Below, one piece after another: positions 1-8,122 of a stretch of 64,000 nt of DNA. A program made the position numbers and the translations under genes. Each line of letters opens with the position of its first letter. The first letter of the stretch is position 1. This stretch comes from Streptomyces jeddahensis (GTDB lineage Bacteria; Actinomycetota; Actinomycetes; Streptomycetales; Streptomycetaceae), in the NCBI RefSeq assembly GCF_001642995.1, contig NZ_LOHS01000112.1:1-64000 (forward strand). Reading direction: 5' to 3'. Under the pieces are notes generated by a model. It was not told the DNA's origin and made no database searches. It was given only the letters and a program-made list of their open reading frames with translations.

Positions 1-62
1 GGGCGAAGCCCCCAGCCGGGGTCCAGGGGCGGAGCCCATGGTTACGGGAAGGGGCGGGGTGG
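1..62. repeat. partial copy of an interspersed intergenic repeat
   Basis: This GC-rich stretch (gggtccaggggcggagccc, then a ggggcggggt run) is close to the reverse complement of 53069-53115. Related pieces lie at 1741-1880 and 55325-55370. It has no plausible ORF and is cut by the window start. It looks like one end of a dispersed intergenic family common in Streptomyces genomes. Confidence 0.6.
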
Positions 63-98
63 GGGCTGATACGCCTGCACCACGCCGCCCCCGGAGGG

Positions 99-743
99 CT
101 ACCGCAGCGCCGCCGCCTCCCGCGCCAGCGCCTCCACCCGCCCCCAGTCCCGCGCCTCCACCGCGTCCCCCGGCACGATCCAGCTGCCCCCCACGCACGC
201 GACGTTCTTCAGGGCCAGATACGCCGCGGCGTTCCCGAGCCCGACGCCGCCCGTCGGACAGAACCGGGCCTGGGGAAGCGGCCCGGCGAGGGACTTCAGA
301 TACGCGGTGCCGCCGGCCGCCTCCGCGGGGAAGAACTTCATCTCGTGCACGCCGCGCTCCAGCAGGGCCACGACCTCCGACGTCGTCGAGACGCCCGGCA
401 GGAACGGCACTCCGGACGCCTTCATCGCCTCCAGCAACCCGTCCGTCCAGCCCGGGCTGACCAGGAAGCGGGCGCCGGCGGCCAGCGAGTCGGCGATGTT
501 CGCGGGGGAGATCACGGTGCCCGCGCCGACCACCGCGCCCGGCACCCCGTCCGCGATCGCCCGGATCGCGCCCAGCGCGGCGGGCGTGCGCAGGGTGACC
601 TCGATGGCCGGCAGCCCGCCCGCGACCAGTGCCCGCGCCAGCGGCACGGCATCGGCGACGTCCTCCACGACGACGACGGGGAGAACGGGGGCGAGGTCCA
701 GTACGGAGGAGGGCGGCGGGGACGAGGGCAGCGGCGTAGTCAT
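99..743 (-). CDS. 2-keto-3-deoxy-6-phosphogluconate (KDPG) aldolase family protein
   Basis: A 214-aa class I aldolase of the KDPG/KHG family. It is expected to cleave 2-keto-3-deoxy-6-phosphogluconate (or the 4-hydroxy analogue) to pyruvate and glyceraldehyde 3-phosphate in the cytoplasm. The family signatures are in order: AIEVTLRTP with the catalytic Glu, a VGAGTV phosphate-site strand, the Schiff-base lysine in HEMKFFPAE, and CPTGGV near the C-terminus. The ATG at 743 is chosen over the longer ORF because AGGATGA lies just upstream and homologs begin near this point. No edd partner is visible, so the exact substrate is inferred from the family only. Confidence 0.88.
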   Translation of the reverse strand: MTTPLPSSPPPSSVLDLAPVLPVVVVEDVADAVPLARALVAGGLPAIEVTLRTPAALGAIRAIADGVPGAVVGAGTVISPANIADSLAAGARFLVSPGWTDGLLEAMKASGVPFLPGVSTTSEVVALLERGVHEMKFFPAEAAGGTAYLKSLAGPLPQARFCPTGGVGLGNAAAYLALKNVACVGGSWIVPGDAVEARDWGRVEALAREAAALR

Positions 744-842
744 GCGCTCATCCTGCCGCGTACTGTGCAGCATGCGCAAAGAGCGTTGCACGTGATGCAA
801 TAGGCGGGCAGCGGGCCGCGCGTGGGCGGGCGCCCGTGGCCC

Positions 843-1652
843 TCAGTGGATCTCCGTCACCACCACATCCAGCGCCCACGCCCGCCCGGCCTTCGCAGGC
901 GGCGCCGCCTCCACCACATAGCCGAGGTCCCGCAGCGCCTCGACCAGCGCGGCCGGGTTCTCCGGCTCGGCGCCGGCCGACAGCAGCGCGCGTACGATCC
1001 GGCCCTTCGTCGCCTTGTTGAAGTGGCTCACGACGGACCGCTTCTCCACCCCGTCGACCACCTGCGCATGCAGCACCCGCACGGTGGCCGTGCGCTCGGC
1101 GACCTCGCCCTTCGGCTTCCATGCGGCCGCGTACGCCGACGACCGCAGGTCCAGCACGAGCCCGTCCCCGGCGGCCTCGGGCATGACCGAGGCCAGCGGC
1201 GTCCGCCAGTACGCTCCCAGTGCGCCGAGCGCTGGCAGCTTCACGCCCATCGAGCAGCGGTAGGACGGGATACGGTCGCCCACCTGGACCGCGCCCCAGA
1301 GCCCCGAGAACACCAGCAGTGAGCGCTTCGCCCGCCGTTTCGCGGCCGGGTCGAGGGAGGCGAGGTCCAGGGCGTCGTAGAGGACACCCGTGTAGATCTC
1401 CCCGGCGGGCCGCGTGCCCGCCGTCCGCAGCTCCGCGTTCTTGGCGATCTCGCCGCGCAGCCCCTCGCTCAGCCCGAGCACCTCGCGGGCCTTCTCGTTC
1501 TCGCCGGGGTCTCCCGCACACAGCTCGACGAGCTCGTCCAGCACCGCCTGCCGCGCCTCGGTCAGCCCCGGCAGCGACAGCGAGTCCAGCCTCAGCGGTG
1601 CGCCGCGCCTGGACGGGGCCTTGCCTTCGGACGGCGGCAGCAGCACGAGCAC
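843..1652 (-). CDS. yaaA: YaaA family peroxide-stress protein
   Basis: A 269-aa protein of the YaaA (DUF328/UPF0246) family. In E. coli YaaA lowers intracellular free iron and protects DNA under peroxide stress. The family N-terminus LLPPSEGK is present, followed by YTGVLYDAL and LVFSGLWGAVQ, a GVKLPALG segment and a late SHFNKATKG block. The GTG at 1652 fits the family N-terminus and follows a strong GGAGGAGA ribosome-binding site. The aldolase gene lies 100 bp downstream on the same strand. The role is inferred from the family. Confidence 0.88.
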   Translation of the reverse strand: MLVLLPPSEGKAPSRRGAPLRLDSLSLPGLTEARQAVLDELVELCAGDPGENEKAREVLGLSEGLRGEIAKNAELRTAGTRPAGEIYTGVLYDALDLASLDPAAKRRAKRSLLVFSGLWGAVQVGDRIPSYRCSMGVKLPALGALGAYWRTPLASVMPEAAGDGLVLDLRSSAYAAAWKPKGEVAERTATVRVLHAQVVDGVEKRSVVSHFNKATKGRIVRALLSAGAEPENPAALVEALRDLGYVVEAAPPAKAGRAWALDVVVTEIH

Positions 1653-1740
1653 GGCGGATCTCCTCCAGGGCATGAGGGACGGAAGGGGGCGGGCGGGGTT
1701 CGGCCCTCGCGTCAGGGTACGGGGTGCCGCGTGGCCCGCC

Positions 1741-1880
1741 CGCCGCGAGGCAGGCCCGCCCCTACAACTGGGGCTCCGCCCCAGACCCCGGGATCGCCCT
1801 TCGGGCTCGTCCTCAAGCGCCGGACGGGCTGAAATACATCCCGCCCCTGGGGCTCGTCCTCAAGCGCCGGACGGGCTGAA
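1741..1880. repeat. intergenic repeat, two tandem copies of a 30-nt unit
   Basis: The unit running from gggctcgtcctcaagc to gacgggctga occurs at 1803-1832 and again at 1850-1879. Relatives lie near 53120 and, inverted, near 55330. It sits in the gap between yaaA and the RNB gene, with a ggggctccgcccc hairpin around 1770. No gene is seen in this gap apart from the start of the RNB gene. Confidence 0.7.
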
Positions 1881-1952
1881 TACCACCGCAGATGCCACCG
1901 CAGCCGCCGGTCACCGCATGCCGTCGGCCCGCCCCCGGCCTACGCTCGGTCC

Positions 1953-3413
1953 ATGCCCCGCCGTCATCTGAAGGTGACCGCCGCGGTCGACGCCCCGCTG
2001 CGGGCGGCGCTGCGCGGGCTGCGTGCGGAGCTGGCGGTGCCCGAGACGTTCCCGGCCGCCGTCCTCGACGAGGCCCAGCAGGTCGCGCAGGCGCCACGGC
2101 TGCCCGATCGCGACGCGACGGATCTGCCGCTCTTCAGCATCGACCCGGCCGCGTCCCAGGACCTCGACCAGGCCATGCACCTGGCCCGGCGCCCCAGAGG
2201 CGGCTTCCGGGTCCATTACGCGATCGCCGACGTCGCCGCCTTCGTCACCCCGGGACTGGCGCTCGACACCGAGGCCCACCGCCGGATCACCACGCTCTAC
2301 TTCCCGGACAGAAAGGTCCCGCTGCACCCCGCCCTGCTCAGCGAGGGCGCCGCCAGCCTGCTTCCCGGCCAGGCGCGCCCGGCCGTCCTGTGGACCCTCG
2401 ACCTCGACGCCGACGGCCGCACCGTCTCCACCGACGTACGCCGCGCCCTCGTCCGCAACCGCACCAGGTTCGACTACGCGAGCGCCCAGCGGCACATCGA
2501 CGCGGGCACCGCAGAGGAACCGCTCGCCCTCCTCCAGACCGTCGGCACACTGCGCGAACAACGGGAGGCCGAACGCGGCGGCATCTCCCTCAACGTCCCG
2601 GAGCAGCAGATCATCGAGGTCCCGACGCCCGGGCGAGCCACCGGAACGTACGAACTCGCCTACCGCGTCCCCCTCCCCACCGACCGCTGGAACGCCCAGA
2701 TCTCCCTGCTCACCGGCATGGCGGCCGCCGAGCTGATGATCGCCCACGGCACCGGCGTCCTGCGCACCCTCCCGGCCGCCCCCGACGGCGCCGTCGGCCG
2801 CCTCCGCCGTACCGCGAAGGCCCTCGGCATCGACTGGCCCCACCACGTCCCGTACGCGGAACTGGTCCGCTCGCTCGACCCGCACCAGCCCCGTCACGCG
2901 GCGTTCCTGCAGGAGTGCACGACCCTCCTGCGCGGCGCCGGATACACGGTCTTCAGCGGCGGCAAGGTCCCCGAGCTCACGCTCCACTCCGCTGTCGCCG
3001 CGCCCTACACCCACTGCACCGCGCCCCTGCGCCGCCTCGTCGACCGCTACACGTCCGAGATCTGCCTGGCCGCCGTCGCGGGCCGGGAGCCGCCCGAGTG
3101 GGTGCTCGCGGACCTCGACGCCCTGCCCGCGAAGATGGCGGACGGGGCGCGGCGCGCGGGCACGGTCGAGCGCGAGTGCCTCGACATCGTCGAGGCCGCG
3201 CTGCTCATGGACCGGATCGGCGAGGTCTTCGACGCCTGTGTGGTGGACGTGATGGAGCACGAACCGACCGTGGGAACCGTTCAGTTGGCCGACCCGGCGG
3301 TCGTCGCCCGCATCGAGGGCGGCACGGAGCCGCTCCCGCTGGGGGAGCGGCTACGGGTACGGCTCACGCGGGCGGATCCGGGGAGAGCGAAGGCGCTGTT
3401 CACCCCTGCGTGA
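1953..3413 (+). CDS. RNB-domain ribonuclease (RNase II/R family, short form)
   Basis: A 486-aa exoribonuclease-like protein made almost entirely of the RNB catalytic domain. Full RNase II/R cold-shock and KH domains are not evident. The metal-binding signature starts near residue 63 as SIDPAASQDLDQAM. Canonical family members have D-x5-D-x-D-D, so the last Asp is Gln here. Further family blocks are FPDRKVPLHP, ERGGISLNVPEQQ and the RNA-binding region APYTHCTAPLRRLVDRY. It probably degrades RNA 3' to 5' in the cytoplasm, though the acidic-residue change may alter activity. The start is ATG at 1953. Confidence 0.85.
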   Translation: MPRRHLKVTAAVDAPLRAALRGLRAELAVPETFPAAVLDEAQQVAQAPRLPDRDATDLPLFSIDPAASQDLDQAMHLARRPRGGFRVHYAIADVAAFVTPGLALDTEAHRRITTLYFPDRKVPLHPALLSEGAASLLPGQARPAVLWTLDLDADGRTVSTDVRRALVRNRTRFDYASAQRHIDAGTAEEPLALLQTVGTLREQREAERGGISLNVPEQQIIEVPTPGRATGTYELAYRVPLPTDRWNAQISLLTGMAAAELMIAHGTGVLRTLPAAPDGAVGRLRRTAKALGIDWPHHVPYAELVRSLDPHQPRHAAFLQECTTLLRGAGYTVFSGGKVPELTLHSAVAAPYTHCTAPLRRLVDRYTSEICLAAVAGREPPEWVLADLDALPAKMADGARRAGTVERECLDIVEAALLMDRIGEVFDACVVDVMEHEPTVGTVQLADPAVVARIEGGTEPLPLGERLRVRLTRADPGRAKALFTPA

Positions 3414-3424
3414 CGCCGCACGGT

Positions 3425-4114
3425 TCACTCCCGCATGACGCTGCCCCGCCTGCCGCTGCGCGCCATGATGTCCCGTATCTCCCTTACCAGCCGGTCGGGT
3501 TCGTCCGCGTGGAAGTGGATGGTACGCACGGTCCTGCTCCGGCCGAGCAGCGTCGTGTGGCGTACGGGCGCCGCCAGTTCCAGCGTGACGGAGGTCTGCG
3601 ACCCCATGTCCAGACGCAGCTCTCCTTCGCCGGGCTTGTCCGCCGTGGCACGCAGCTCACGGCGGACCGCGGCGATGTCCGCCAGCGGTATGCGCAGGTC
3701 GACGAGCGCGCCCCGGCGCAACCGCAGCTCCGTGGGGCCCAGCACGTGCGGCCGGGTCACCCAGGCGGCGTACATCCCGATGACCAGCACCACGGTGTAG
3801 ACGTCGAGGAACAGCACCGCCCGCTCGACGGCCGGCCAGTCCCGCAGCAGCACGGCCATGGCGAAGGTCTCGATGACGCACACGAAGGCGAACCCGTACA
3901 TGACGGCTCCGTGCCCGCGCGCATATCCGTAACCCCGCTCGCCCGCCGCGACGCCGTGCGACCGTCGCGCGATCCACAGCCCCAGGCTCATCAGCACGCG
4001 CAGCTCGTGCCCGATCAGCCGCCGCACGGGAACGGGTACGACGGTGAGTGCCCGCCGGACGGCTGCTGCCCCGCGGCCTGCCATCCCGGGCCTCACCGAG
4101 ATCCCGGGCTTCAC
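3425..4114 (-). CDS. membrane protein of unknown function, paired with the MerR gene
   Basis: A 229-aa protein with two or three predicted membrane spans between about residues 35 and 120 (MYGFAFVCVIETFAMAVLL and the VLFLDVYTVVLVIGMYAAW segment). A soluble C-terminal half of beta-rich, PH-like character follows (LGPTELRLRRGALVDLRIPLADI). The ATG overlaps the stop of the upstream MerR gene (ATGA), so translation is probably coupled. I do not recognise a named family with certainty. The pairing suggests that the MerR-type regulator controls it. Confidence 0.7.
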   Translation of the reverse strand: MKPGISVRPGMAGRGAAAVRRALTVVPVPVRRLIGHELRVLMSLGLWIARRSHGVAAGERGYGYARGHGAVMYGFAFVCVIETFAMAVLLRDWPAVERAVLFLDVYTVVLVIGMYAAWVTRPHVLGPTELRLRRGALVDLRIPLADIAAVRRELRATADKPGEGELRLDMGSQTSVTLELAAPVRHTTLLGRSRTVRTIHFHADEPDRLVREIRDIMARSGRRGSVMRE

Positions 4115-4959
4115 TGGGCACCCCGCTGGGCGAGCATCCGCATCGCGCGGCGGACGGCCTCGGCCTGGGCGGGCGCGAAGTCCGCGAAGAAGGCGCTGAG
4201 GAAGGTGTCGTGGGGTGACGCCTCCGATGTGCCGCGGCCGCCGCCGGATGAACCCACCGAGGCGTCCGCGACCGCGGCCAGTTGCGCCGTCCCCACCTCC
4301 GCCACGAAGGCGTCCGGGATGAGGTCGGCCAGCGCCTGCGCCGCGTCGTCCACCCGCGGATCGGAGGGCTCGGCCTCGGCGAGCGCGTCGAGCAGCGCAT
4401 ACAGCTCGTACGCACGCTCCATCGCCCCGGGCTTCAGGGCCGCGTCCCGGAGCGTGGCGAGCAGCCGCTCACCGTCCTCGGGAGCGGCGGTGGTCTCGAT
4501 CAGGGCGAGGATCTCGCGGTCCTTTGCCGCCATGGCCGGCTCCGGGCCCGGGAGCTGCGCGGACGCGTGCGCCATGTCCCCGAAGAGCGCGGCAAGGCCG
4601 GGCGATACGGGGCCTTCGGCGGGCAGCCGCCCGCGCTCGGCCTCGCTCAGCAGGGCCCGCAGCCTGGCGCGCCGATCCTTGATCGCGGCCTCCTGCCGCG
4701 CCAGGTCGTCGTCGAGCTCCGCCAGCACCTCGGCGAGATCGCGCCCGGCGTCGTCCGCGAGCACGTCCCGCACCTCGGCGAGCCCGAGCCCCAGCTCCGT
4801 CAGCCGCCGGATCCGGGCGAGTACGACGGCGTGCCGCAGCCCGTAGTCGCGGTAGCCGTTGGCCCGCCGCTCGGGCTCGGGCAGCAGCCCGAGCTGGTGA
4901 TAGTGCCTGATGGTCCGCGTCGTCACCCCGACGACGGCGGCGATCTCTCCGATCCGCAT
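4111..4959 (-). CDS. MerR family transcriptional regulator
   Basis: A 282-aa regulator. The N-terminal winged helix is classic MerR: MRIGEIAAVVGVTTRTIRHY followed by LLPEPERRANGYRDYG. A coiled-coil dimerisation helix (about residues 60-110) and a long alanine/glutamate-rich effector region follow. The C-terminal half shows no cysteine cluster typical of metal sensors. It resembles the larger actinobacterial MerR proteins with all-helical ligand domains. It is the first gene of a two-gene unit with the membrane protein. Confidence 0.85.
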   Translation of the reverse strand: MRIGEIAAVVGVTTRTIRHYHQLGLLPEPERRANGYRDYGLRHAVVLARIRRLTELGLGLAEVRDVLADDAGRDLAEVLAELDDDLARQEAAIKDRRARLRALLSEAERGRLPAEGPVSPGLAALFGDMAHASAQLPGPEPAMAAKDREILALIETTAAPEDGERLLATLRDAALKPGAMERAYELYALLDALAEAEPSDPRVDDAAQALADLIPDAFVAEVGTAQLAAVADASVGSSGGGRGTSEASPHDTFLSAFFADFAPAQAEAVRRAMRMLAQRGAQ

Positions 4960-5131
4960 GGGCCCAGTAGAAACGTTGACGTTGCGGCAGGGTCAAGCGA
5001 GCGGCTCGCGTCCGTGCGTCCCTGACGGCGGCCGTGATCGTGTGCCACGATCGAGGTAACGGTTCCCGATCTCACGGACAGGTGATCAGCCGATGTCCCA
5101 GTCTGGCGAGCGACAGAAGGAGGGGCGTGAC

Positions 5132-5710
5132 ATGACTGCCATGGCCCATGAGCCGCTCACGCAGGAAGAGGTCCTGCTGGAAGGCTTTCTCGCCCTGGAC
5201 ACGCCGGAGGGCTTCCGGGCCGAGCTGATCGAGGGGGAGATCGTTGTGACACCGCCGCCGGACGGGGATCACGAGGACTACATTGAGCTGATCGTGAACC
5301 AGGTGTACAGGCGGTCACGGACCGACATGCAGTTCTCCGGGAACAAGGGGCTGAAGCTGCAGAGCGGGGGCGGCTGCCCGAAGGACCACGTGATTCCGGA
5401 CGGCACATTCGCTCCCAGGAAGCTGCGGCTCTACCGGGGCGCCGACTCCTGGATGCCCTGCGACGGCGTCGCCATGGTCCTGGAGGTGACGTCCACCAAG
5501 CCCAAGGCCGACCGCGAGGCCAAACGCCGCTGCTACGCCCGCGGCGGCATCCCGCTCTACTTGCTCGTCGATCGCGAGGCCTCGTCGGTCACGCTGTTCA
5601 GCGACCCGGAGAAGGACGACTACCGCGAGCACTGCACCCGCCCCCTCGGCAAACCGCTCGCCCTCCCGGAGCCGTTCGCCTTCGAACTGGACACGACGGA
5701 CTTCCTCTGA
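5132..5710 (+). CDS. Uma2 family (DUF820) endonuclease-like protein
   Basis: A 192-aa protein of the Uma2/DUF820 restriction-endonuclease fold, abundant in Streptomyces and cyanobacteria, with function mostly unknown. Family features are an early RAELIEGEIVVTPPP, HVIPDGTFAP (the PD of the PD-(D/E)xK-like core), VLEVTSTKPKADREAK (the ExK) and a GIPLYLLVDRE strand. The ATG at 5132 is preferred over the upstream in-frame ATG at 5093 because an aaggagg site lies 8 nt before it. It directly precedes rnpB. Confidence 0.85.
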   Translation: MTAMAHEPLTQEEVLLEGFLALDTPEGFRAELIEGEIVVTPPPDGDHEDYIELIVNQVYRRSRTDMQFSGNKGLKLQSGGGCPKDHVIPDGTFAPRKLRLYRGADSWMPCDGVAMVLEVTSTKPKADREAKRRCYARGGIPLYLLVDREASSVTLFSDPEKDDYREHCTRPLGKPLALPEPFAFELDTTDFL

Positions 5711-5817
5711 CGCTGTCGGCGGGGGCAGAGAAGCGGAGGTGGGCTCGGTGCTCGTGACAGCGGCCGCCGCCCGGACTGAGGGGGAGCGAACGCCCGGTAC
5801 CATGGTCGAACGGCAGA

Positions 5818-6240
5818 CGAGCCGGGCGGACGGCCGCGTGAAGATCCCCTGCGGGATCTTCCCGAGGAACGTCCGGGCTCCACAGGGCAGGGTGGTGGCT
5901 AACGGCCACCCGGGGTGACCCGCGGGACAGTGCCACAGAAAACAGACCGCCGGGGCTGTGCTCTTTTACAGAGGGCGGTCCTCGGTAAGGGTGAAACGGT
6001 GGTGTAAGAGACCACCAGCGCCTGGGGTGACCCAGGCGGCTCGGTAAACCCCACCTGGAGCAAGGTCAAGAGGGGCCGCCGTAAAGGCGGCCCTGCGCGG
6101 ATGTTCGAGGGCGGCCCGCCCGAGTCCGCGGGTAGACCGCACGAGGCCGGCGGCAACGCCGGTCCTAGATGGATGGCCGTCGCCTCCGGGCCCGCGAGGA
6201 CCCGGGGGAACAGAACCCGGCGTACAGCCCGACTCGTCTG
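5818..6240 (+). ncRNA. rnpB: RNase P RNA (class A)
   Basis: This is the catalytic RNA subunit of RNase P, which matures tRNA 5' ends. Hallmark blocks are in order: gaggaacgtccgggctcc at 5864, cacagaaaacagaccgcc at 5934, the ggtaagggtgaaacggtg loop near 5984, aagagaccaccagcgcc, the ggtagaccgcacgaggcc core near 6130, agatggatggccgtc, and the 3' end cgtacagcccgactcgtctg. The layout matches actinobacterial class A RNase P RNA. The 3' end overlaps the 28-nt repeat interpreted as attL. Exact ends are estimated to within a few bases. Confidence 0.95.
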
Positions 6241-6242
6241 CC
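6215..6242 (+). repeat. attL: rnpB 3' end, left copy of the 28-nt core
   Basis: The sequence runs from acccggcgtacag to actcgtctgcc. It is identical to 31242-31269 and divergence is immediate on both sides. Here it forms the functional 3' end of rnpB, so insertion would leave the RNA intact. Confidence 0.8.
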
Positions 6243-6330
6243 CCCACCTGCGGTTTCGCCTCGGAGAGGGCCCCTGACCTGCGTCGGAGGCCCTTTCCGG
6301 TCTTTCGGGGGCTTGTCGCGTTAGGCGGCG

Positions 6331-6383
6331 GAAAGTCCCTCGGAAGTCCCTCGGACAGAGCTGAAAGTCCCTGAAAAGTCCCT
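6331..6383 (+). repeat. candidate integrase arm-type sites, left
   Basis: Four AAGTCCCT repeats lie at 6333-6340, 6344-6351, 6365-6372 and 6376-6383, in the same orientation. The block ctgaaagtccctgaaaagtc at 6361 is nearly repeated at 31161. Short direct repeats flanking an att core are what tyrosine integrases use as arm sites. No binding data exist. Confidence 0.5.
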
Positions 6384-6739
6384 GGGGCGGAGGGGCGGGT
6401 GAGGCCCCTGAGCAGGGCGTTCGCGCCAGCCACCGGAGCATAGCGCTGGAGTCGCGCACCACGGGATGGTCTTGGACCAGCGGGATTACGCGGGATTACA
6501 GGGAATGGACAACCCTCGCCCGCCACTCATCCTGGCCTGCTCGCTGATCGCGCGGGCACGCCCCACGGCACTGCACCGCCCCCAAGGAGCGGCGCAGGCG
6601 ACCGCCGGTGCCGCGCTCCCGGACTGCCGGGCGGGAAGGCGTTCGCCCCAGTCCACAACCTCCCCGGACAGAACACCTAGGACACTCCCTGGGCGCTCAA
6701 ACCGCGGGTGGAGAGGAGGAGGTGCGGAGGGTTGCGGCG

Positions 6740-6783
6740 TCAACCCTGGGCTCGATGACGGCGTGTGCGGCCGGACCTAGGCT
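6740..6783 (+). promoter_or_regulatory. motif A operator plus -10 element for the first P450
   Basis: The 17-nt TCAACCCTGGGCTCGAT at 6740-6756 is followed, exactly 21 nt later, by TAGGCT at 6778-6783. The same arrangement occurs on the minus strand at 27120-27163. The site overlaps where a -35 would be, which fits an activator-dependent promoter. A gaggggaa ribosome-binding site lies before the TTG start at 6865. Confidence 0.6.
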
Positions 6784-6864
6784 GCATCCGTCGTCCAGCC
6801 GATGATCAGAGGTGCACGGGTGTCGGTGCCGGTCTGATGTCGGGTCCGTAGAGGGGAACCTGTC

Positions 6865-8070
6865 TTGGAACCAGCCGCTGCACCTGTCGTCGACCTTCCC
6901 GCCATACCGTTGCCGCAGCCGGACATCCTGCAAGCTCCTCCGCTGGCCGGGGAGTTGCGCGAGAAGTGCCCGTTCGCCAAGGTACGCACGCCCGCCGGCG
7001 ACGAGGCCTGGCTGGTCACCGGGTACGAGGCCATCAAACAGGTCTACTCCGACGACCGCTTCGGTGTCTCGCACCGCGATCCCGAGCACGCTCCCCGGCT
7101 CGGCGCCTCCACCCTCATCGGCGGACCGGGCGGAAACTTCGACACGGAGCCCGAGGACCGCATGCGGCTTCGTGCGCGGCTCTCGCCCTTCTTCTCACCC
7201 AAGAGAATGGAGGCCTTCCGGCCCCGTATGGACGCTCTCGTGGAGGAGGTCCTGGACGACATCGTCGCGCAGGGCCCGCCCGCCGACCTGCACAGCGAGC
7301 TCGCCGTCCGGCTGCCCGTCAATGTCATCTGCGAGCTGCTGGGTGTGCCGCGCGAGGGTCGTCTCCCGTTCCGTGAATGGACGCAGGGCATCGCCGGTGT
7401 ACGGGACGAGGCGCTGTCCCGCGACTGCATGGCCAAGCTGATGAGCTACACCGGGGACCTGGTCCGGGAGAAGCGCCGCAACCCCGGCGATGACGTCCTC
7501 TCCAGCCTCTGCGCCGCCGACGGCGGTGGCCTGGACGACCGCCATGTCTCCTTCCTGGCCGCGATGCTGCTCTTCGCCGGCCACGAGACCACCGTCGCCC
7601 GCCTCGACCTCGGGGTCCTGCTGATGCTTGCCCACCCCGAGCAGCGGGAGATCCTCGAAAGGAACCCGGACCGCATCGGCAGTGCTGTCGAGGAGATCCT
7701 GCGGTTGGTGGTGCACGGCGGCGCCAAGGAGACCTTCCGGTACGCCCGGGAGGACGCCGAGTTCGACGGCGTCAAGATCAAGGCCGGTGAACTCCTCGTG
7801 CTCTACAGCGCGGCCGGGAACCGCGACACGTGCGCATTCGCCGATCCCGAATCCTTCGATGTACTGCGCTCGCCGAAGCCGAACCTCACCCTCGGCTTCG
7901 GGCGCCACTACTGCCTGGGCGCGCCCCTGGTCCGCATGGAGCTCGCCGCCGTCTTCTCCCGCATCTTCGACAAGCTCCCAGGGCTGCGACTGACCAAGCC
8001 CATCGGAGTGTTGGGGGTCAACAGCGGCTCGCTGCACGGCGGGATCACGGAGCTGCCCGTCACCTGGTGA
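6865..8070 (+). CDS. cytochrome P450 (terpenoid cluster)
   Basis: A 401-aa soluble bacterial P450, expected to hydroxylate or otherwise oxidise the cluster terpenoid with electrons from a ferredoxin. The I-helix shows AGHETT near residue 236, the K-helix EEILRL, and the heme loop GFGRHYCLGAPL with the axial Cys. The usual FGxG phenylalanine of the heme loop reads Leu-Gly-Phe-Gly here, a mild deviation. The start is TTG, supported by gaggggaa 6 nt upstream. It stands alone on the plus strand under a motif A promoter. It converges with dxr, and the two share a terminator. Confidence 0.92.
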   Translation: MEPAAAPVVDLPAIPLPQPDILQAPPLAGELREKCPFAKVRTPAGDEAWLVTGYEAIKQVYSDDRFGVSHRDPEHAPRLGASTLIGGPGGNFDTEPEDRMRLRARLSPFFSPKRMEAFRPRMDALVEEVLDDIVAQGPPADLHSELAVRLPVNVICELLGVPREGRLPFREWTQGIAGVRDEALSRDCMAKLMSYTGDLVREKRRNPGDDVLSSLCAADGGGLDDRHVSFLAAMLLFAGHETTVARLDLGVLLMLAHPEQREILERNPDRIGSAVEEILRLVVHGGAKETFRYAREDAEFDGVKIKAGELLVLYSAAGNRDTCAFADPESFDVLRSPKPNLTLGFGRHYCLGAPLVRMELAAVFSRIFDKLPGLRLTKPIGVLGVNSGSLHGGITELPVTW

Positions 8071-8089
8071 GGCCGATTGCTCGCTACGA

Positions 8090-8122
8090 GGCCGCCGCCG
8101 TCAGGAGATGACGGCGGCGGCC
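8090..8122. terminator. bidirectional terminator inside the 3' end of dxr
   Basis: A perfect 14-bp stem (ggccgccgccgtca / tgacggcggcggcc) has a 5-nt loop ggaga. The dxr stop codon (8101-8103) lies within the left arm. It separates the convergent P450 and dxr units. Confidence 0.75.

Larger units (their letters stand above)
6243..6864. other. gene-free left end of the island
   Basis: No credible coding sequence is seen over about 620 bp. The stretch holds the arm-like repeats, a tandem gcgggattac duplication near 6480-6499, and the promoter motif upstream of the first P450. Reading frames here lack plausible starts, homology or codon bias. Confidence 0.6.

Noticed and set aside
1892..4846. 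984-aa plus-strand open frame spanning the RNB gene and the next two genes
   Set aside because: It is a high-GC shadow frame: arginine/proline-rich with no domain, running across a well-supported RNB gene and antisense to the membrane protein and MerR genes.
6480..6503. gcgggattac tandem pair as the start of a CRISPR-like array
   Set aside because: Only two 10-nt copies without spacers; no cas genes in the window.
5899..6526. Minus-strand frames over rnpB
   Set aside because: The region is the RNase P RNA and the att end; the frames are by-products of structured GC-rich RNA sequence.
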